Assembly (NCBI RefSeq): GCF_018595685.2
Contig: NZ_CP092334.1
Coordinates: forward strand, 710,001 to 774,000
Length of the DNA stretch: 64,000 nucleotides
Reading direction: 5' to 3'
DNA from: Flavihumibacter rivuli
GTDB taxonomy: Bacteria; Bacteroidota; Bacteroidia; Chitinophagales; Chitinophagaceae
Below are positions 9,580 to 18,238 of the stretch, in pieces. Numbering within the stretch: position 1 is the first letter of the stretch; each line of letters opens with the position of its first letter. A program made the position numbers and the translations under genes. A model generated the notes under the pieces. The model was not told the DNA's origin. It was given only the letters and a program-made list of their open reading frames with translations, and did no database searches.

Positions 9580-10701
9580 ATGGAAGACCAAACTATTGTC
9601 CTTTATTACCTTAATGCCGGCAGCGAACCCATCAGGGCAAGGATGCTGCTTTTCCATAATGCCGTTCACTTGTACGAAGCAGACAGCAATAATTTCATCG
9701 CTGCCTATCCTTATAAGGATATTGAAAACAAAGAAGCAGTGGAAGGGTATTGGCGTTTCTCCCTGTTGAAAGGCGGCTCCCATTTTCTTGACGTTCCGAT
9801 GCAACACCTTTCTGTGCCGGAGTTGATGAAACTTACCGGCAAGTCCGGTTCCCGCTCCCCATGGAAGCAAAGACTGAAACTGCCCGCCATCATCCTGCTG
9901 TTCCTGGTTGGGATCACCGGTTTCTACTTTCTAGTGGTTTCAGGGCTGTCAGGTTTGGCCATGAATTTTATTTCTGTTTCCAAAGAGGCTGAGTTGGGTG
10001 AGATGATCCACAGCAACATGATGCGGGAAGCCAAAGTGGATCAAATGGCCACAGCGGCCCTGACCGATTTCGCCAGGAAACTCAAACTGAGCGAAACCTA
10101 CAAGTTGAACTTTACCGTGGTGGACGCCGATGAAGTGAATGCCTATGCTGTTCCCGGCGGATACATTGTGGTCTATAGTGGTATCTTAAGGAAGATGGAA
10201 CGACCGGAAGAACTGGTTGCCTTATTGGGGCATGAAGCATCCCATGTGAATGAGCGCCACAGCCTGCGGAATATATTGCGTGAAATGACCGGCGGCATCA
10301 TGCTTGGCCTTGTCTTCGGTGATCTTGGATCGCTTAGTGGTACCATTGCTTCCAATGCCAATGCCCTGCGTAACCTTTCCTATTCCCGCTCCCTGGAAGA
10401 GGAAGCGGATGAGTATGGCATGCAGAGGATGTTGCAGAATAATATTGATCCCAGGGGAATGGTCTTGCTGATGGATCGCCTGAAAGAAGCTGAAAAGGAC
10501 CTTTCATTGCCCGGCTTTTTGAGTACCCATCCCCTTACGGAAGACAGGAAAAAACATGCCATTCAATTCCTGAAGCAACATAGCGGGGCCATGTCCGTCC
10601 CGCCTGGACTGGCAAGGGACTGGGAGTTGTTGAAGTCGCTGGTGGAAGAAGAAAAAGCCCAACAAAACCATGGTCCTGAAACGGATTCAGACAACTGGTA
10701 G
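9580..10701 (+). CDS. M48 family metallopeptidase
   Basis: Membrane-anchored zinc peptidase of 373 residues. The zinc-binding HExxH is in GHEASHVNERHS near residue 218, and the third ligand Glu is in SLEEEADEYGMQRM about 57 residues later. A transmembrane segment (LPAIILLFLVGITGFYFLVV) near residues 105-125 separates a cytoplasmic N-domain from the peptidase domain. STHPLTEDRKKHA near the end is the usual M48 substrate-side motif. Family members (BepA, LoiP, HtpX) act in envelope protein quality control; the exact role here is inferred. Confidence 0.88.
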   Translation: MEDQTIVLYYLNAGSEPIRARMLLFHNAVHLYEADSNNFIAAYPYKDIENKEAVEGYWRFSLLKGGSHFLDVPMQHLSVPELMKLTGKSGSRSPWKQRLKLPAIILLFLVGITGFYFLVVSGLSGLAMNFISVSKEAELGEMIHSNMMREAKVDQMATAALTDFARKLKLSETYKLNFTVVDADEVNAYAVPGGYIVVYSGILRKMERPEELVALLGHEASHVNERHSLRNILREMTGGIMLGLVFGDLGSLSGTIASNANALRNLSYSRSLEEEADEYGMQRMLQNNIDPRGMVLLMDRLKEAEKDLSLPGFLSTHPLTEDRKKHAIQFLKQHSGAMSVPPGLARDWELLKSLVEEEKAQQNHGPETDSDNW

Positions 10702-10735
10702 GGCCTAACTTACTACCTTCGCAAAAAATCAGATA

Positions 10736-11434
10736 GTGGAATTAGCACAGGATAATCCATTTGCGGAAGGAAAAGTTTTGTTGATCGACAAGCCGCTGGA
10801 CTGGACCTCTTTTGATGTGGTGAGAAAGATCAGGAATATGGTCAGGATCAAAAAGGTTGGCCATGCCGGAACCTTGGATCCCCTGGCTTCCGGCTTACTC
10901 ATTGTTTGTACCGGTAAGTTCACCAAACGTATCAATGAATACATGGCCCGTGAGAAAGAGTACACAGGAAGTTTCACCCTGGGTGCGGTTACGCCAACTT
11001 ATGACCTCGAGAGTGAGCCGGTACCCATCAATGACCTTTCCGAATTTGATCCTGCAGCCATTCTTTCCACCACATATCAGTTCACCGGCGATATCATGCA
11101 GGTTCCACCGATCCATTCTGCCATTAAGATCAATGGCAAGCGGGTGTATGAACTGGCCCGGAAAGGGAAGGATGTACAATTGGAACCAAGGCCTGTAACG
11201 ATCAGTGCTTTTGAGATCACCTCAATTGAATTACCTCTTGTGCATTTCAGGGTAGTCTGTTCAACGGGCACCTATATACGAAGCCTGGCCAACGATTTTG
11301 GGGCTGCATTGGGCTGTGGCGCTTACCTCAGCAGTTTAAGGCGAACGAGGATAGGGGAGTTTTCCGTTAAGGATGCTATGACCATGGAAGCAGCAGAGAC
11401 CTATATCAGGGGAGTGATTCCTCAGAAAGGATAG
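10736..11434 (+). CDS. truB: tRNA pseudouridine(55) synthase
   Basis: Makes pseudouridine 55 in the T-loop of tRNAs. The catalytic Asp is in GHAGTLDPLASGLL, residue 48; FTKRINEYM and RVYELARKG follow as expected, and STGTYIRSLAND is the C-terminal TruB motif. At 232 residues it lacks the PUA-like extension of the E. coli enzyme, as is common in Bacteroidota. The start codon is GTG. A TACCTTCG box ends 14 nt before it. The 3' end overlaps the convergent TamL-like gene by 13 nt. Confidence 0.93.
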   Translation: MELAQDNPFAEGKVLLIDKPLDWTSFDVVRKIRNMVRIKKVGHAGTLDPLASGLLIVCTGKFTKRINEYMAREKEYTGSFTLGAVTPTYDLESEPVPINDLSEFDPAAILSTTYQFTGDIMQVPPIHSAIKINGKRVYELARKGKDVQLEPRPVTISAFEITSIELPLVHFRVVCSTGTYIRSLANDFGAALGCGAYLSSLRRTRIGEFSVKDAMTMEAAETYIRGVIPQKG

Positions 11435-13764
11435 TTGATACCCAGCTGGAATTGTCCTTTGAACAGTTCCAATCCATAAAACCATCCATTATTGTATTCA
11501 GAAAAAAACGGGTCCTTCAATTTATAGGCCCAGTCAAACCTGATGAGGAAATAGGAGAAGTCCAGGCGCAAGCTGGTGCCGCCTGCAATGGCGATATCCT
11601 TGTAGAGATTCTTGAAGCTGAATACGGCCCCATCAAGTTCCTTGTTTCCCTGGTTGTTGCGGTACCAGATGTTTCCAATATCCGTGAACAATGCACTCTT
11701 CAGGCGGATCCCAAATACACTTCCCAGGTCAAACCGGTATTCAATATTGGTTTCCAGTTGGATATCCGCGAACCTGTCGGTCTGGTTGTCCGCAAAGATC
11801 TTGGAAGAACCCGGACCCAACTGCCTTACCCGCCAGGCCCGCATACTATTTGGTCCCCCGGCAAAATAGGCTTTGAAGAAAGGAAGGTTGGTTTCATTGA
11901 TCACTTTTCCTGTTGAGTCGATCTGCTTTCCATAAGGAAGACCACCCCCTATAAAGAAACGGAACGCCCATGCGCTTTTCTTCCTGTTGATATAGTATCG
12001 GATATCGGCATCTGCCTTGATGAATCGGAACAGGTTGCCTTGTTCATCCCATTGCCTGATATTGCCAAAAATGGCACCGCTTTCTTCTGCTTGTAACCTT
12101 AATGAAAGAACCCTGTTGCCTTTCACCCAGCGATTGAAGACACTTAATCTCTGGCTGATGATCAAACCGTCGTTGACAGAATAGATAAGGTTGGGGATGC
12201 TATCATACAATTTGAGCAGGCTATCAGTAGGAAAAACCCTGGTAAACTCAACGTTCAGGGGAACATATTGCCATGCCCTGTTCTTTTTGTTCACCCATTC
12301 ATAACCAATGGAGCCATTAAGGGACTGGACGGCATAAAAATCCCTTCGATCGGTATAGGAGCCATTCACATTCACCGTTGTTTTGGAGCTAATGAGCTCC
12401 CGCTCGTTCCTGATCCGGAATGGGGTAATGAATTTCGGGAAGACAAAGCTTTGTCCGGCACTGATCTGGATGGTTTGGATGAGCTGGGTGTTGGTGCCCA
12501 GTTCAATACCAAAGCGCATATTGGTGGTCGACTGGATCGATTGTTTGGCCACATTCCTGTTGCGTAATCCAAAGTTCAGGCCTATACCAAACAGGCTACT
12601 GGTATTCACCACATCACTGGCATTAAGGCTCGCTTCCAGGTCAACACTCAGGTTCTGTTTTTTAGCCGGATACATCCTGATAGCTATATCCACCCCCGAA
12701 ACACTGTCCACCGGGAACAACTCCACGCTCACCTGTTGCCATGCCCCTAATTGGTTCATGACATTATTGGTGCGAAAGACCTCCTTTTGGCGGTAGAGGT
12801 CTCCTGGTTTCAGGTAATTGTAATTGGTCAGGAAGAGGGGCTTGAACACGGGTTTGTAGGAGATCACCTGGATGCCATTCACAATCGTGGTGTCCGGGAT
12901 ACTACCTGTTGTATCGATGGCCAGGGTCTGGTCAGGGTAGATCATTACTTTCCGGATCCTGTATTGCTGGAGGTGCAATGGGTTCTTATCCCCCCTTTGC
13001 AGGAACATGACATCTATCTTCGGGTTTTCCCTGCGTTGCTGCACTTCCTTCAATAACTCAAGTTGTTCAAAAGGGTCAATGCTAGGGTCTATCAGGGCAG
13101 AAACGATAGTGTCCACTTCGGCATAGAGGTCTTCCTTGGATATCCTCAGGAAGCCGTTGTTCCGGTATAGGGTAAGCAGCCGGTCCAGTTCCATGGCCAC
13201 TTTTTCCTTGGAATAGATATCGCCCTTACTGATGCGTTTGTCTTTTTCGTTCCCTAAAGCCAGTGACTGAAGGGTGGAATCCCTCAAGGCATACCCAACG
13301 GTATCTACCATCAGGGGGTTCCCTGAATTTACATCGAACTTTACCGTTACCCTTTGCTGGTTGCCATGCCTGGAGTCCTTGTGGATGCTGAGCGAACTGT
13401 CCCAGCTTACGGTTCCTTTCATGAAGCCCTGGGCTTTCAGCAGGTCATGCAGGTATTCCACTGATTTGACCGCATAAACAGTATCGAAGGTTACGGGATT
13501 CTTCAGGATCTCCTTGCCAAGGCCTTTGGCTACCCATTTGACCACCAGGCTATCGTCCAATTGATTTTGCAATTTGGACTGGAGGTCTGCTCTCTCTGTA
13601 GATTTTAGTGGGGTGGTAAGTTTTACCGTAGCATTGTAAACAAAAGGTTTAGCCGGGGAATAATTTTTCACCACCTTGCAGGATGAAGCTACTAATATGA
13701 ACAGCCAGGGTAGGATCCGCAACAAAAAGTTTCGGCGGAGAAAAAGATTACTGGCTGTTGGCAT
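11422..13764 (-). CDS. BamA/TamA-family outer membrane protein, TamL-like lipoprotein
   Basis: 780-residue outer-membrane protein of the Omp85 superfamily. It opens with a lipoprotein signal (LPWLFILVASSC; Cys near residue 29), the hallmark of the Bacteroidota-specific TamL variant of TamA. POTRA-like repeats precede a C-terminal 16-stranded-type barrel (DIRYYINRKKSAWAFRFFIGGGLPYG, then GGPNSMRAWRVRQLGPG, the conserved Omp85 L6 region with its RxWR-type motif). It ends in a barrel strand (QLGINYPF). TamL usually works with TamB in inserting outer-membrane proteins, but no tamB adjoins it here. A TATTTTCG box lies 12 nt upstream on the reverse strand. Confidence 0.85.
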   Translation of the reverse strand: MPTASNLFLRRNFLLRILPWLFILVASSCKVVKNYSPAKPFVYNATVKLTTPLKSTERADLQSKLQNQLDDSLVVKWVAKGLGKEILKNPVTFDTVYAVKSVEYLHDLLKAQGFMKGTVSWDSSLSIHKDSRHGNQQRVTVKFDVNSGNPLMVDTVGYALRDSTLQSLALGNEKDKRISKGDIYSKEKVAMELDRLLTLYRNNGFLRISKEDLYAEVDTIVSALIDPSIDPFEQLELLKEVQQRRENPKIDVMFLQRGDKNPLHLQQYRIRKVMIYPDQTLAIDTTGSIPDTTIVNGIQVISYKPVFKPLFLTNYNYLKPGDLYRQKEVFRTNNVMNQLGAWQQVSVELFPVDSVSGVDIAIRMYPAKKQNLSVDLEASLNASDVVNTSSLFGIGLNFGLRNRNVAKQSIQSTTNMRFGIELGTNTQLIQTIQISAGQSFVFPKFITPFRIRNERELISSKTTVNVNGSYTDRRDFYAVQSLNGSIGYEWVNKKNRAWQYVPLNVEFTRVFPTDSLLKLYDSIPNLIYSVNDGLIISQRLSVFNRWVKGNRVLSLRLQAEESGAIFGNIRQWDEQGNLFRFIKADADIRYYINRKKSAWAFRFFIGGGLPYGKQIDSTGKVINETNLPFFKAYFAGGPNSMRAWRVRQLGPGSSKIFADNQTDRFADIQLETNIEYRFDLGSVFGIRLKSALFTDIGNIWYRNNQGNKELDGAVFSFKNLYKDIAIAGGTSLRLDFSYFLIRFDWAYKLKDPFFSEYNNGWFYGLELFKGQFQLGINYPF

Positions 13765-13790
13765 AAATTGGTGAACGAAAATAGAAGGTA

Positions 13791-14522
13791 ATGGTTACGA
13801 AAAATCAGGTCAAATATATTCAAAGTTTGAGCCATAAAAAACAAAGGGATGAGGATGGTGTCTTTATTGCAGAAGGTCCCAAGATCGTCCGGGAGCTCAT
13901 GCAATTGGACCAGGTGAAGCCAAGGGAAGTGTATGGAACCCTTGACTGGTGGGAATCCCAGCCCACATCCTGGCGCCAGCAGCCCTGGGCTGTAGAGGTA
14001 AACGAGGAGGAGTTGCAGCGACTTTCTTTCCTAACCACGCCTAACCAGGTAGTGGCGATTTTTAACAAACCGGTAATTCATCCACATCCCGGTGGCTGGC
14101 AGATCATGCTCGATGGCATCCAGGATCCGGGTAACCTCGGGACCATTATCAGGATCGCCGATTGGTTTGGCATCCAACAAGTAGTTTGCAGCCCCGATTC
14201 TGCTGATGCCTATAATCCAAAGGTTGTCCAGAGCTCCATGGCCAGCATTGGAAGGGTGGAAGTGGACTATACCGACCTGGTGCAATATGTGGTGGACCAT
14301 GCCCACCGGGTATTCTATGCTGCTACCCTCGATGGGCAACCGATAAAGGAAGTAAAGGCCTCCCGTCCCGGGGTGCTGGTGATCGGTAACGAATCAAAAG
14401 GCATCCGCCCGGAGCTGATGCAAAAGCTTTCCCATTTCATCACCATTCCCAGGCAGGGGGAAGCGGAATCATTGAATGCAGCGGTGGCAACAGGGATCAT
14501 CCTTTCCCACCTGATTACTTGA
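13791..14522 (+). CDS. TrmH/SpoU-family RNA 2'-O-methyltransferase
   Basis: SPOUT-class SAM-dependent methylase of 243 residues that probably 2'-O-methylates rRNA or tRNA. The three family motifs are seen: LDGIQDPGNLGTIIRIADWFG, VIGNESKGIRPELM, and IPRQGEAESLNAAVATGII, which forms the SAM-binding trefoil knot. The N-terminal SpoU substrate-binding domain is present (KYIQSLSHKKQRDEDGVFIAEG). The target nucleotide cannot be told. It is divergent from the TamL-like gene, and its 3' end overlaps the convergent permease gene by 8 nt. Confidence 0.9.
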   Translation: MVTKNQVKYIQSLSHKKQRDEDGVFIAEGPKIVRELMQLDQVKPREVYGTLDWWESQPTSWRQQPWAVEVNEEELQRLSFLTTPNQVVAIFNKPVIHPHPGGWQIMLDGIQDPGNLGTIIRIADWFGIQQVVCSPDSADAYNPKVVQSSMASIGRVEVDYTDLVQYVVDHAHRVFYAATLDGQPIKEVKASRPGVLVIGNESKGIRPELMQKLSHFITIPRQGEAESLNAAVATGIILSHLIT

Positions 14523-15747
14523 ACTGGATGGCCTTAACCGGTTGGATCTTCCTGATGATAAAGGTGGGGATGAAAAGGATGCCGATGCAGATCAGGAAGG
14601 TTCCCAGGTCAACGGCCAGTACCTGCCAGGGAACCAGCCTTACTTCTGCCTTGGCTATATAATACATGTCCTCGGGGAGGGTGATGAAACCAAATTTCTG
14701 CTGCAGGAAGATCAGGCCAATGGCAAGGATATTCCCAAAGATGATGCCCGTGAAAGTGATCACCGCCCCGTTGTACAGGAATATCTTCTGCACCGTTGCA
14801 TTGGGTGCACCCATTGCCTTGAGGATGCCCACCATCCTGGTCCTCTCCAATACCAGGATGATTAGGCAGGTGATCAGGTTGAGAACGGCCACGATGATCA
14901 TGATCACCAGCACAATTAAGATGGTCCTGTCCTGAAGCGCCAGCCAATCAAAAATATTGGGATAGATATCACTGATGGCCCTTGCGTTCCACATTTCCGG
15001 CAACCTGTTGAATATGGCTTCGTTGAGGGTGTCGATCTGGCGGTAATCATTTATGTAAACTTCGTAACCGCCGATCTGATTGGGCGGCCAGTTGTTCAGT
15101 CGCTGGATCAGCCCCAGGTCACCCAGTGCCACCAGTTTATCATATTCTTCAATGCCTGTCTTGTAGATCCCGGAAACAGTAAGTTTCCTGGCCCTTGGTG
15201 CCGATCCGTCATTCTGGATGAAATAGATCAGGATGGGGTCATTTACCTTTAACTGCAGCTGGCTGGCCGTATAGGCCGACAATACAATTTCATTACTGTA
15301 ACCACTATCCGCAAATTTCATCCATCGCCCTTCTTTCAGGAAAGGGGCCAGCCGCTTGAAATCATAATCCTTTTCCACACCCTTGAAGAGCACGCCCTCA
15401 ATGGTTTCTGTTGTTTTCAGGATGGCATTCTTGGTGGCATAGGCATGGATGGAAGCAATACCGGGAATCTCCCGGTTGAGCCGGTAAACCGTGTCATTCT
15501 TTTCAATGGGCATTTCCTCCGCTATGATGGCCCTGTTGGGTTCATAATGCTGTATGCGGATATGGCCCCAAAAGCTGAAGATCTTCTGGCTGATCGCATA
15601 CTGGAAACCGTTGGTGAAAGCAAGTGCCACGATCATGGCGGCCACACTGATGATGGTGGCTGCAATGGCCAGTCGGATAATGAATCGGGAAAAAGACCGC
15701 TGCTGGTTAAAGGCTACCCTTCGCGCTATGAATCCGGCAATGTTCAA
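14515..15747 (-). CDS. ABC transporter permease, LolC/LolE (FtsX) type
   Basis: 410-residue inner-membrane permease. The N-terminus FIARRVAFNQQRSFSRFIIRL followed by a transmembrane helix is typical of LolC/E-like proteins. A periplasmic MacB-type core domain follows, then three C-terminal helices (TILIVLVIMIIVAVLNLITC and two more), with RTRMVGILKAMGA as the FtsX coupling motif. It probably helps release lipoproteins to the outer membrane; the ATPase partner is not in this window. The start is a TTG: the in-frame codon before it in the same reading frame is a stop and no ATG lies between. A TATATTTG box is 19 nt upstream. Confidence 0.85.
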   Translation of the reverse strand: MNIAGFIARRVAFNQQRSFSRFIIRLAIAATIISVAAMIVALAFTNGFQYAISQKIFSFWGHIRIQHYEPNRAIIAEEMPIEKNDTVYRLNREIPGIASIHAYATKNAILKTTETIEGVLFKGVEKDYDFKRLAPFLKEGRWMKFADSGYSNEIVLSAYTASQLQLKVNDPILIYFIQNDGSAPRARKLTVSGIYKTGIEEYDKLVALGDLGLIQRLNNWPPNQIGGYEVYINDYRQIDTLNEAIFNRLPEMWNARAISDIYPNIFDWLALQDRTILIVLVIMIIVAVLNLITCLIILVLERTRMVGILKAMGAPNATVQKIFLYNGAVITFTGIIFGNILAIGLIFLQQKFGFITLPEDMYYIAKAEVRLVPWQVLAVDLGTFLICIGILFIPTFIIRKIQPVKAIQFK

Positions 15748-15766
15748 ACGGCATGGTTTTAGCCTT

Positions 15767-15774
15767 CAAATATA
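15767..15774 (-). promoter_or_regulatory. Putative -7 box for the LolC/E-like permease
   Basis: Reverse-strand TATATTTG matches TAnnTTTG and lies 19 nt before the TTG start. No clear TTTG is visible at the -33 position. Confidence 0.4.
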
Positions 15775-15845
15775 AAGACACAATGCCCAGCAAAAGAATT
15801 TTAAAAGCGGGCTGCAATTTGTACACTTGTAGTAGAATAGTTTAT

Positions 15846-17132
15846 ATGCGATCTGTTTTCACTATTTGTTGCCTGGTACTTGCCGCCCTAAGTTCCTATG
15901 CCCAGGAGCCGGATATGACCTACCTGTCCAATATCCAGACGGTGAAACTTCACCCCATTGGTAATGCCCTCGGCTACCCGATCATCCGGTTGGGCACAGA
16001 TGACAGGCTGGAACTCCATTTTGATGATATGGAAGCAGATGTGAAAAGTTATTCCTACACCTGGCAATTGTGCAATGCCGACTGGACACCCGCCATGCTC
16101 AGCAGCATGGATTTTATAAAGGGGTATTCCCAGCAAAGGCTGACCACTTACCGCAGTTCTTCGGTTGCCCTTCAGCGTTATACTCACTATACCCAGAACC
16201 TGCCCGATCGTAATTGCATGCCTTCACGGTCGGGTAATTATTTACTGAAGGTATTCCTGAATGGGGACCCTTCCCAACTGGCCTTCACCCGCAGGGTGCT
16301 GGTAGTGGAAGAAAAATCCTCCATTGCACTCCAGATCCAACAACCATTCAATAACCAGGTGTTCACCACCCACCAGAAAGTGGTCTTCACCGTAGCGGTT
16401 CGCAATAACCTGAATATGGCCAATGCCCAGCAGCAATTGAGTGTGACCATATTGCAGAATCATCGCTGGGACAATGCCAGGACCGGATTGCGCCCCACCT
16501 TTATCAGGCAGAATACTTTCGAATTCAACCCGGAGGACCAGGCTGTTTTCCCGGGTGGAAGGGAATGGCGTTGGCTTGACCTCAGGAGTTTCAGGTTGCA
16601 AAGCGACAGGGTGGACAGCGCCGTGTACAATGATAAGAGTACAAGGGTTTTTGTCAAGACTGACCAGGATCGCTCGGCGCAGCGTTTCGTGTTCTTCCGC
16701 GACATGAATGGCATGTTCTATAATGAGACCATCGACCGGTTGAACCCTTACTGGCAGGGTGATTATGCCACTGTTTATTTTACCTACAAGCCACCTGCCG
16801 GTATTCCCTTCAAGAAGGACCTTTACCTTTTTGGGGAGATGACCAATTATGGAAAGAATCCTGAGGCGAAGATGGTCTTCAATAAGGAGAAGGGAGTATA
16901 TGAAACGGCTATCTGGCTGAAGCAGGGTTATTATGATTATGGTTATGCACTGATGGAAGAAAGTGGGGGAAGGAAGATCTTTATCGGTGACAGGACGGAA
17001 GGGAATTTTTGGGAAACAGAAAATAATTACCTGGTGCTGGTGTATTATCGGCCATTGGGTGGAAGGACAGATGAGTTGATCGGACTGGGAAGGGTGAACT
17101 CCCTTACCGGAAGGAAAGGCTATAACTTTTAA
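15846..17132 (+). CDS. T9SS Plug-like protein (DUF5103 family)
   Basis: Exported protein of 428 residues. The start is set by the signal peptide MRSVFTICCLVLAALSSYAQ; a longer open frame exists upstream but would bury it. The body matches DUF5103, now known as the type IX secretion plug family: YLSNIQTVKLHPIGNALGYP, SYTWQLCNADWTPA and the end segment ETAIWLKQGYYDYGYAL. The Flavobacterium johnsoniae relative is a periplasmic plug that closes the SprA translocon of the type IX secretion system. The gene implies that this bacterium has a T9SS, although no other T9SS gene is in the window. Confidence 0.8.
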   Translation: MRSVFTICCLVLAALSSYAQEPDMTYLSNIQTVKLHPIGNALGYPIIRLGTDDRLELHFDDMEADVKSYSYTWQLCNADWTPAMLSSMDFIKGYSQQRLTTYRSSSVALQRYTHYTQNLPDRNCMPSRSGNYLLKVFLNGDPSQLAFTRRVLVVEEKSSIALQIQQPFNNQVFTTHQKVVFTVAVRNNLNMANAQQQLSVTILQNHRWDNARTGLRPTFIRQNTFEFNPEDQAVFPGGREWRWLDLRSFRLQSDRVDSAVYNDKSTRVFVKTDQDRSAQRFVFFRDMNGMFYNETIDRLNPYWQGDYATVYFTYKPPAGIPFKKDLYLFGEMTNYGKNPEAKMVFNKEKGVYETAIWLKQGYYDYGYALMEESGGRKIFIGDRTEGNFWETENNYLVLVYYRPLGGRTDELIGLGRVNSLTGRKGYNF

Positions 17133-17152
17133 CAACAGTATTTTGAAAATCT

Positions 17153-17184
17153 TTTGTTTAGGAAAGTCCCGTGGCCTATCTTTG
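17153..17184 (+). promoter_or_regulatory. Promoter of the SRP RNA, Bacteroidota type
   Basis: TTTG at 17153-17156 and TATCTTTG at 17177-17184 are separated by exactly 20 nt. This is a full match to the TTTG / TAnnTTTG promoter. The SRP RNA stem begins 5 nt after the -7 box, as expected for a stable RNA. Confidence 0.85.
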
Positions 17185-17188
17185 CGCC

Positions 17189-17290
17189 GGCAGGTCTTGC
17201 ACGACCAGCTCCTGTTAAATCCCCCAGGGTCGGAAGGCAGCAAGGGTAGACGGTCGTAGCGGTGCGATGCAAGTAGCCTGCCTTTTTTTA
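17189..17290 (+). ncRNA. ffs: Signal recognition particle 4.5S RNA, small bacterial type
   Basis: The hairpin closes with GGCAGG / CCTGCC, continues with CTTGC / GCAAG and ACGACC / GGTCGT, and ends in the SRP apical domain GGTCGGAAGGCAGCAAGGG. That apical part holds the GGAA tetraloop and the AGCA side of the symmetric loop that binds Ffh. The RNA is about 94 nt, so it lacks an Alu domain. The 3' end runs into a T-tract terminator. It is needed for co-translational membrane targeting. Confidence 0.93.
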
Positions 17291-17400
17291 TTTCCCCCCA
17301 CTGAGCTTTTTTGCTACATCCTGCACAGTATAGTCCGGTACATCATAGATTAATACTTCCTCCACAATAGTTTAAGGAATAATCACATTTCCACACCCTG

Positions 17401-17462
17401 CCCTCGTTGCGAAGCGTAGGGGGTATCCACACATTGTCCGCCGAAGCTTTAGCGCAGGCGGA
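17401..17462. repeat. REP-like palindromes between SRP RNA and transaldolase
   Basis: Two imperfect palindromes stand side by side: CCCT...AGGG around TTGCGAAGCG (17401-17420), and TCCGCC...GGCGGA around GAAGCTTTAGCGCA (17437-17462). Short CACATTTCCAC / CACATCTCCAC motifs flank them. The second palindrome recurs in reverse orientation at the end of hisD. The rest of the interval to the transaldolase start holds only a possible 25-codon reverse ORF (17288-17365) of doubtful reality. Confidence 0.7.
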
Positions 17463-17497
17463 TCACATCTCCACCTTCCCATATTCTTCGGTTTCTT

Positions 17498-17505
17498 TAT
17501 CTTCG
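17498..17505 (+). promoter_or_regulatory. Putative -7 box for the transaldolase gene
   Basis: TATCTTCG resembles the Bacteroidota -7 box TAnnTTTG and lies 25 nt before the ATG. A TTCC at 17476-17479 could serve as a weak -33 element, at 18-nt spacing. Confidence 0.45.
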
Positions 17506-17530
17506 TTTGCACTTAACCAAAAAGTCTAAC

Positions 17531-18184
17531 ATGAAATTCTTTATTGATACCGCCAACCTGGCACAGATCCAGGAAGCTAATGAACTCGGTATTCTTGATG
17601 GCGTAACGACCAACCCATCCCTGATGGCCAAGGAAGGCATCAAAGGGGAAGAAAATATCATCAATCACTATAAGACCATTTGCGAGATCGTGGATGGTGA
17701 TATCAGTGCAGAAGTGATCTCAACAGGTTTCAAGGGCATCGTGGAAGAAGGCCAGAGATTAGCTGCCATCCATCCCAATATCGTGGTAAAGGTTCCCATG
17801 ATCAAGGATGGTATCAAGGCCATCAAGTGGTTTACCGATAATGGTATCAAGACCAATTGTACCCTGGTATTCTCAGCCGGACAGGCCATTCTTGCCGCAA
17901 AGGCGGGAGCCACCTATGTTTCCCCTTTTATTGGCCGTATAGACGACAGTGGCTGGGAAGGTACCGAACTGATCGGCCAGATCTCTACCATCTATGGTAT
18001 CCAGGGATTCAAGACCGAGATCCTGGCTGCCTCCATCCGTAACCCCAACCATATCATCAAGTGTGCAGAACTGGGCGCGGATGTTTGTACCTGTCCATTG
18101 GATTCCATCCTTGGCCTCCTGAAGCACCCGCTGACCGATATCGGGCTGGCCAAGTTCCTCGAAGACGCCAAGAAGACCATGTAA
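17531..18184 (+). CDS. Transaldolase / fructose-6-phosphate aldolase family
   Basis: 217-residue small transaldolase (TalC/FSA subfamily) of the pentose phosphate pathway. It moves a dihydroxyacetone unit between sugar phosphates. The start MKFFIDTANLAQIQE and GVTTNPSLMAKEG are diagnostic. The Schiff-base Lys is in NIVVKVPM, residue 87. The end ILGLLKHPLTDIGLAKFLED is also typical. Sequence alone does not separate true transaldolase from fructose-6-phosphate aldolase. The ATG at 17531 is chosen over a longer frame because the family begins exactly here. A terminator follows. Confidence 0.9.
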   Translation: MKFFIDTANLAQIQEANELGILDGVTTNPSLMAKEGIKGEENIINHYKTICEIVDGDISAEVISTGFKGIVEEGQRLAAIHPNIVVKVPMIKDGIKAIKWFTDNGIKTNCTLVFSAGQAILAAKAGATYVSPFIGRIDDSGWEGTELIGQISTIYGIQGFKTEILAASIRNPNHIIKCAELGADVCTCPLDSILGLLKHPLTDIGLAKFLEDAKKTM

Positions 18185-18203
18185 TGAACTGGTCATCCCA
18201 ATA

Positions 18204-18235
18204 AAAAGCGCCGGGTCCACTGATCCGGCGCTTTT
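18204..18235 (+). terminator. Terminator between transaldolase and convergent gene
   Basis: 11-bp stem AAAAGCGCCGG / CCGGCGCTTTT with a 10-nt loop. A-tract and T-tract on both sides allow it to work in both directions. Confidence 0.9.
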
Positions 18236-18238
18236 GTT

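Noticed and set aside
16242..17243. 333-codon reverse open frame over the T9SS plug gene and SRP RNA
   Set aside because: It runs through the SRP RNA and is antisense to a gene with a signal peptide and family match.
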